A stretch of DNA of 10,791 nt from Christensenellaceae bacterium (lineage in GTDB: Bacteria; Bacillota; Clostridia; Christensenellales; Aristaeellaceae). The position numbers and the translations under genes are program-made. This document shows positions 7,299 to 10,791 of this stretch, piece after piece; position 1 is the stretch's first letter; each line of letters begins with the position of its first letter. The stretch is taken from NCBI GenBank assembly GCA_017881705.1, contig JADGQP010000074.1, forward strand, positions 1 to 10,791, in the 5' to 3' direction. Below the pieces are notes generated by a model, which was not told the DNA's origin, made no database searches, and saw only the letters and a list, made by a program, of their open reading frames with translations.

Positions 7299-8056
7299 CG
7301 CTTACGCCCACTCAATTTCTCATCGTCTGTCCGCTGGCACTTCTGGCGGGGTTTGTAGATTCCATTGCGGGCGGCGGCGGGATGATCTCGCTGCCGGCTT
7401 ACTATCTGGCGGGGCTGCCGCCGGTGCTGGCCGCGGGCACCAACAAACTGTCCGCCATGATGGGCACGTCGCTTGCGTCCGTTACCTTCGGGCGCGCGGG
7501 CAAGGTAAACTGGCAGGTGGGTCTGCCCGCTGCGCTGGGCGCGCTGGTGTGCAGCGCCATGGGCGCGCTGGTGATGACCGCACTGCCGCAAAGTACGGTG
7601 CGCCTGCTGGTGCTGTGCTGCATCCCTGTGGCGGCGGTGTTTACGCTGCGCAAGCGCGCGCCCTCGGTTTTGCCCAAAGAACGTTCGCTGGCGCGCACGC
7701 GGGGCATCGCGCTAGCCGTGGGCTGTGCGATGGGCTTTTACGATGGGTTGATCGGCCCGGGTACAGGCACATTTTTAATCCTCCTGTTTTTACAGATTTT
7801 CGCCATGGAGGAGGTTACCGCGAGCGGTACGGCCAAGATTGTAAACCTGGCCAGCAACCTGGCAGCGCTGACGAGCCTGCTGTTTACCGGCAATGTGCTG
7901 ATCCTCCTGGGGATCCCCGTGGGGTTGTGCGCCATGCTGGGCGCGGCCTTGGGCAGCCGCATGACCCTGCGCCACGGCGGCAGGCTGGTGCGGGGCATGA
8001 TGCTGTTGGTTCTGGGACTGCTACTTGCCAAAATGCTGTGGGATATGGTAGGATAA
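7295..8056 (+). CDS. TauE/SafE-family membrane permease (sulfite exporter-like)
   Basis: This is a 253-residue membrane protein with about eight hydrophobic segments in two related halves. Each half has the family's glycine-rich signature: GFVDSIAGGGG (19-29) and GFYDGLIGPGTG (147-158). AAGTNKLSAMMGTSLASVTF (46-65) in the first half and ASGTAKIVNLASNLAAL (176-192) in the second are also typical. Members move small sulfur-containing or carboxylic anions such as sulfite, sulfoacetate or sulfolactate, but most are unassigned and the substrate here is unknown. The ATG at 7295 overlaps the stop of the preceding membrane protein gene (ATGA), with GGAGG seven bases before it, so translation is probably coupled. 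No sulfur-metabolism genes are in view. An upstream extension of the frame exists but lies inside the preceding gene. Confidence 0.88.
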   Translation: MTLTPTQFLIVCPLALLAGFVDSIAGGGGMISLPAYYLAGLPPVLAAGTNKLSAMMGTSLASVTFGRAGKVNWQVGLPAALGALVCSAMGALVMTALPQSTVRLLVLCCIPVAAVFTLRKRAPSVLPKERSLARTRGIALAVGCAMGFYDGLIGPGTGTFLILLFLQIFAMEEVTASGTAKIVNLASNLAALTSLLFTGNVLILLGIPVGLCAMLGAALGSRMTLRHGGRLVRGMMLLVLGLLLAKMLWDMVG

Positions 8057-8100
8057 ACCGGTTTGGGAAACGCTTTTCGGCACTGAAAGGGGAATTGGGA

Positions 8101-8487
8101 ATGGCGGATAAGCAAGGCGAAATAATGCTCAGCCTGCCGGCGGACAAAGATTTTATTCTGCTGGCGCGCATGGCGCTCAGCGGCCTTGGAATGCTCGCCG
8201 GCCTGGACGTCGATTTGATCGATGATCTCCGCTCGGCGACGGATGAATGCTGCGATTGCTTGCTGCATCAGCCGCTGAAGGCGGACCGGCTGGAAATGCA
8301 CGCGCGCATCAGCGATGGACGCATTTACTGCTGCCTGAACGCCGTACGCGGCGGCGATGTTTCCGATGTGCCGGCAAGCGACATGGAAATTACGCGCGGC
8401 ATACTGGAAACGTTGATGCCGGATGTATCGTTGCAATGCGACGCATGCGGGGTAGGATCCATCGGATTCTCCCTACCGATTCGTTAA
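8101..8487 (+). CDS. RsbW/SpoIIAB-like anti-sigma regulatory protein, degenerate ATP site
   Basis: This is a 128-residue soluble protein, close to the length of SpoIIAB and RsbW kinases. Similarity is clearest at LARMALSGLGMLAGLDVDLIDD (21-42) followed by LRSATDECCDCLL (43-55), the position of the family's helix with an E-x3-N motif (N-box). Here the motif reads D48...D52 or E49...C53, so the Asn is absent. No DxGxG box is visible in the second half, where IYCCLNAVRGGDVSDVP stands. It probably binds the sigma factor encoded 12 bases downstream, but kinase activity is doubtful. It has seven cysteines: C50, C51, C53, C77, C78, C113 and C116. The ATG at 8101 follows an AAAGGGG site. No rsbV/spoIIAA-like antagonist gene precedes it. 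The function is inferred from helix pattern and gene order. Confidence 0.72.
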   Translation: MADKQGEIMLSLPADKDFILLARMALSGLGMLAGLDVDLIDDLRSATDECCDCLLHQPLKADRLEMHARISDGRIYCCLNAVRGGDVSDVPASDMEITRGILETLMPDVSLQCDACGVGSIGFSLPIR

Positions 8488-8499
8488 GGCAGGTGCGCA

Positions 8500-9237
8500 A
8501 TGAACGACGAACGATTGGTTTCGCTGTTGGAACGGTATTCTTCCACACGATCGTCGGCGCTGCGCGACGAGCTGGTGGAAAATTACCTGCCCTTGGCGCG
8601 CGCAGTGGCGCGGCGCTTTGAGGGGCGCGGCGTGGAAAGGGAAGATCTGCAACAAGTGGCCAGCATTGCGCTGATGAAGGCCATCGAGCGCTTCGACCCT
8701 TCGCGCGGCTTCCGCTTCGTGACCTATGCGATTCCCACCATCGCGGGCGACGTGCGCAATTACCTGCGCGACAAGGGCGCCGGTATGCGGGTGCCCCGCG
8801 ATGCGCGGCAAAAACTTTTTAAGATGCAGCAGGTGCGCGAGCAATTTGAGCGTGAGTTTTTCCGGGAGCCCAGCGCCCGCGAGCTGGCCGACGCGATGCA
8901 GATTTCGGCGGACGAACTGCTGATGCTTTTGGACATGCGCAACCAAACCGACATCGCCTCGCTGGACGCGCCCGTGAGCGAAGAAAGCGAAGCGGACCTT
9001 TCCGCCATGCTGGGCGTGGACGAGGGAGGATATGGGCGCGTTGAAGACGCTCAATGGATGAGCTGGATTTTAAGCAAAGTGGATGATCAGGAACGTAAGC
9101 TGCTTACCCTGCGTTACCGCGACCGGCTGGGTCAGCGTGAAACCGCAAAACGAATGGGCGTTTCCCAAATGCAGGTTTCCCGCATCGAAAGGCGTGTGCT
9201 GGCGCGGCTGCGCGCTATTGAGGAGAACGGCGCGTAA
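8500..9237 (+). CDS. SigB/SigF/SigG-family RNA polymerase sigma factor
   Basis: This is a 245-residue alternative sigma-70 factor lacking region 1.1, the normal size for this group. Region 2 covers about 22-95, including the core-binding and -10 recognition stretch RFDPSRGFRFVTYAIPTIAG (64-83) and VRNYLRDKG (85-93). Region 3 runs about 97-155, with RVPRDARQKL and the REPSARELADAM helix. Region 4 runs about 185-240, with a helix-turn-helix at GQRETAKRMGVSQMQVSRIERRV (211-233) that reads the -35 element. In Bacillota this family governs general stress (SigB) or sporulation (SigF, SigG). Which one this is cannot be settled here: there is no rsb or spoIIA gene set, only the single RsbW-like gene before it. 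The ATG at 8500 follows AAGGCAGG, which overlaps the upstream stop codon. Confidence 0.92.
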   Translation: MNDERLVSLLERYSSTRSSALRDELVENYLPLARAVARRFEGRGVEREDLQQVASIALMKAIERFDPSRGFRFVTYAIPTIAGDVRNYLRDKGAGMRVPRDARQKLFKMQQVREQFEREFFREPSARELADAMQISADELLMLLDMRNQTDIASLDAPVSEESEADLSAMLGVDEGGYGRVEDAQWMSWILSKVDDQERKLLTLRYRDRLGQRETAKRMGVSQMQVSRIERRVLARLRAIEENGA

Positions 9238-9436
9238 AGCGTGGCGCAGTTGGGCGGATTCTGTGTCGGGAAACGTGACTTACCGCGCCCACGTGCCGGT
9301 GAATGATCATAAAAAGCCTTGGTTGCAAATGCAATGACAGGCTGATGTTTTGGACGTCCCATTGGGAACAGCGGATGAAACGCCGCATTTTCTTCCCATT
9401 ATGGGGCTCCGTGCGGCGTTGAAAGGAGGCGGTGCG
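9238..9436 (+). other. Intergenic region rich in inverted repeats
   Basis: No gene is supported in these 199 bases. They contain several dyads: ACGTG/CACGT (9274-9278 with 9290-9294), TTGCA-AA-TGCAA (9323-9334), GGACGTCC (9352-9359), TCCCA-T-TGGGA (9357-9367), and the long hairpin at 9379-9420. There is no clear vegetative promoter. Stretches resembling a SigB-type GTT...GGGAA pattern occur (GTTGGG at 9249 with GGGAAA at 9268; GTTT at 9347 with GGGAAC at 9364), but they match weakly. The region probably holds the end of the sigma transcript and the promoter and leader of the next gene. Confidence 0.5.
9379..9420 (+). promoter_or_regulatory. Leader hairpin abutting the ribosome binding site
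   Basis: AACGCCGCA (9379-9387) pairs perfectly with TGCGGCGTT (9412-9420), a nine-base-pair stem. Its 24-base loop contains a smaller CCCA-TTA-TGGG hairpin (9395-9405). The very next bases are GAAAGGAGG, the ribosome binding site of the gene starting at 9437. A structure in this position may terminate upstream transcription, although no T-run follows, or influence translation or RNA stability. Confidence 0.5.
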
Positions 9437-10791
9437 ATGCAAGGCGGCGGAACGAACGGGCAATGGACTCCCGAACAGGCTGCGCAATGGCAGGCTATGC
9501 AAAGCATGACCCCCGAACAGGCGGCGCAATGGCAGGCAATGCAAAACATGACCCCTGAACAGGTGTCGCAATGGCAGGCTGCGCAGAACGCCGCGCAATG
9601 GCAGGGCGGGCAGAACGCGCCGCAGTGGCAGGGCATGACTCCCGAACAGGCTGCGCAGTGGCAGGCATCCCAGAACGCCGCGCAATGGCAGGGCGGGCAG
9701 GGCATGACCCCTGAACAGGTTGCGCAATGGCAGGCATCCCAGAACGCCGCGCAGTGGCAGGGCGGGCAGGGCATGACCCCCGAACAGGTTGCGCAATGGC
9801 AGGCGTCTCAGAACGCTGCGCAATGGCAGAGCGGGCAGGGCATGACCCCCGAACAGTTTGCGCAATGGCAGGCGTCCCAGAACGCCGCGCAATGGCAGAG
9901 TGGGCAGAGCATGACCCCCGAACAGGTTGCGCAATGGCAAGGCATGGCGCCAACCGACCCATTGCAAGCCGCCAACGCGCAGGGCATGAGTGAAGAACAG
10001 CGAATTCAATGGCAAGCGACTCAGCTGGGCATCAGTCCGCGGCAGCTGATGGAACTGCAAGCCGTGCAAAAGGCCGGCGCGGCCGTAAGGGCAAAAAAGG
10101 AACGTAAAAACAAACGCAAGCAAAAACGCAGGCAGCGCAGCCGGCTTACGCGGGTGTTTCAGGCGGTGGCGATCGTGGTGATCGTGGCGGCTGCCGCGCT
10201 TTTTGTGATCAATAATATGAAAGGCAGCCTGCCCACGACGGCTACGATCGCGCAAGGCACGCTGGGTACCATTTACACGGGCGACGCGTTGGTTGTTCGC
10301 AACGAAACCGTGTACAACGACGAGAGCGTACAAAACATCGAGTACGTTGCACAGGAGGGCAGCACGGTATACCGCGGCGATGTGGTGTGCTACGTATATT
10401 CCACCGGCTACAGCAGCAAGGAAATGACGACCCTTCAGGATTACCGCGACCAGATCAAGGACTATCAGGAAACGCTGCTGGCGAGCGAAACCGCCTATGA
10501 CCAGAAGATGGACCGACTGAACACCGAGGTGGTACAGCGCGGGCAGGAAGTGCGCTCCCTGGTGCAGGGCTCCCACGGCAACCTGATTAACGAGGAGTCC
10601 ATCCTCAAAACGGCCATCGACGAGCGGCAGGCCTATTTTCGCAGCAAGTATTCCTCCGATATGCGGTTAAACCGCCTTTATGACGACGAGGAAACCCAGC
10701 AGCAACGCATCGATAGCTGGATCAAACAGAGCGCTGCCACACAGGAGAGCATCATCAGCTTCTACACCGACGGCTTTGAAACTGCGTTGAC
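9437..10791 (+). CDS. HlyD-like membrane adaptor with Gln/Trp-rich repeat N-terminus (partial)
   Basis: The frame is open from the ATG at 9437, eight bases after AAAGGAGG, to the window end (451 codons). There is no signal peptide. Residues 9-193 are Gln/Trp repeats: 55 Gln in the first 193 residues and 16 Trp by residue 192. Residues 218-236 are strongly basic, and 240-258 form one membrane helix. By the positive-inside rule the repeats are cytoplasmic and the rest is outside. Residues 270-322 resemble the first half of a biotinyl-lipoyl/barrel-sandwich domain, with TGDALVVRNE (281-290) and VAQEGSTVYRGDVVCYV (304-320). A long polar, probably coiled-coil region follows from about 329. This layout fits Gram-positive HlyD-type efflux adaptors or their uncharacterised relatives. 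No transporter is in view. The repeat domain is not a feature I recognise for the family. The C-terminus lies outside the window. Confidence 0.7.
   Translation, partial: MQGGGTNGQWTPEQAAQWQAMQSMTPEQAAQWQAMQNMTPEQVSQWQAAQNAAQWQGGQNAPQWQGMTPEQAAQWQASQNAAQWQGGQGMTPEQVAQWQASQNAAQWQGGQGMTPEQVAQWQASQNAAQWQSGQGMTPEQFAQWQASQNAAQWQSGQSMTPEQVAQWQGMAPTDPLQAANAQGMSEEQRIQWQATQLGISPRQLMELQAVQKAGAAVRAKKERKNKRKQKRRQRSRLTRVFQAVAIVVIVAAAALFVINNMKGSLPTTATIAQGTLGTIYTGDALVVRNETVYNDESVQNIEYVAQEGSTVYRGDVVCYVYSTGYSSKEMTTLQDYRDQIKDYQETLLASETAYDQKMDRLNTEVVQRGQEVRSLVQGSHGNLINEESILKTAIDERQAYFRSKYSSDMRLNRLYDDEETQQQRIDSWIKQSAATQESIISFYTDGFETAL
9467..9550 (+). repeat. Two tandem 42-base coding repeats
   Basis: Two adjacent 14-codon units (9467-9508 and 9509-9550) encode TPEQAAQWQAMQ followed by SM or NM. 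They differ at only a few bases. They lead into an irregular 28-codon stretch (9551-9634) that joins TPEQVSQWQ to two QW half-units. They share the TPEQ-x-x-QWQ core with the longer repeats downstream. Confidence 0.85.
9635..9940 (+). repeat. Tandem 69-base (23-residue) coding repeats
   Basis: Four full units begin at 9635, 9704, 9773 and 9842, and a partial fifth unit begins at 9911. Each codes for MTPEQ-(A/V/F)-AQWQ, then ASQNAAQWQ, then a (G/S)GQ(G/S) turn. Trp spacing alternates 9 and 14 residues. Neighbouring copies are nearly identical at the DNA level, with a few synonymous changes and V/F and G/S swaps, which indicates recent in-frame duplication. Confidence 0.92.

Noticed and set aside
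6749..7591. A 280-codon minus-strand open frame across two membrane genes
   Set aside because: GC-rich genes have few stops in antisense frames. The product is Arg/Ala-rich with no recognisable domain, and it overlaps two well-supported + strand genes.
9635..9940. A possible CRISPR array, because of regular 69-base periodicity
   Set aside because: The whole 69-base unit is repeated with no variable spacers, it keeps a protein reading frame, and no cas genes are nearby.
9215..10576. A 453-codon open frame on the minus strand, with Leu/Pro/Arg/Gly-rich repeats
   Set aside because: It is the mirror of the + strand Gln/Trp repeats, whose repeated codons lack stops on the other strand. It has no family match, and the + strand frame has a ribosome binding site, a membrane helix and an adaptor-like domain.

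Overview
The window is a GC-rich stretch in which every supported gene lies on the + strand, with tight spacing, stop/start overlaps and strong AGGAGG-type ribosome binding sites. The gene content is formate-tetrahydrofolate ligase, an AlaR/AlaT-like pair, a CapA-like exported protein, a TM2 protein, a SigB/F/G-family sigma factor with an RsbW-like partner, and a Gram-positive-style HlyD-like adaptor. Together these point to a GC-rich member of the Bacillota, most likely the Clostridia. This is inference from family content, not a taxonomic assignment. No RNA genes, CRISPR arrays, insertion sequences or phage genes are visible.

Layout. Positions 1-95 hold the last 30 codons of a formate-tetrahydrofolate ligase. 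Positions 141-1810 hold an Lrp/AsnC regulator that overlaps by one base a class I/II aminotransferase, the arrangement of the alanine genes alaR-alaT. A strong GC hairpin (1821-1845) follows. Positions 1893-4144 carry an exported CapA-like metallophosphatase, a zinc-ribbon plus TM2 membrane protein, and a GNAT acetyltransferase. An apparent promoter (4160-4188) precedes an aspartate kinase (4279-5595), which ends in a terminator-like hairpin. A polytopic GT-C-like membrane protein (5664-7298) overlaps a TauE/SafE permease (7295-8056).

Next is a two-gene regulatory module: a small, cysteine-rich, degenerate RsbW-like protein (8101-8487) and a SigB/F/G-type sigma factor (8500-9237). After a 199-base intergenic region rich in inverted repeats, a long gene opens at 9437 and runs off the window. 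It encodes a single-pass membrane protein. Its cytoplasmic N-terminus is a Gln/Trp-rich array of 14- and 23-residue repeats, and its outer part resembles an HlyD/biotinyl-lipoyl-type adaptor.

How the genes fit together. The first half is mainly housekeeping: one-carbon metabolism, alanine or other amino-acid transamination, and entry to the aspartate pathway. Alanine and the aspartate-pathway product diaminopimelate both feed peptidoglycan, but this link is only suggestive. The most unusual part is 8101-10791: an apparently complete sigma/anti-sigma pair without an adjacent anti-anti-sigma gene, followed by a repeat-bearing membrane adaptor whose leader can form a hairpin right up to its ribosome binding site.
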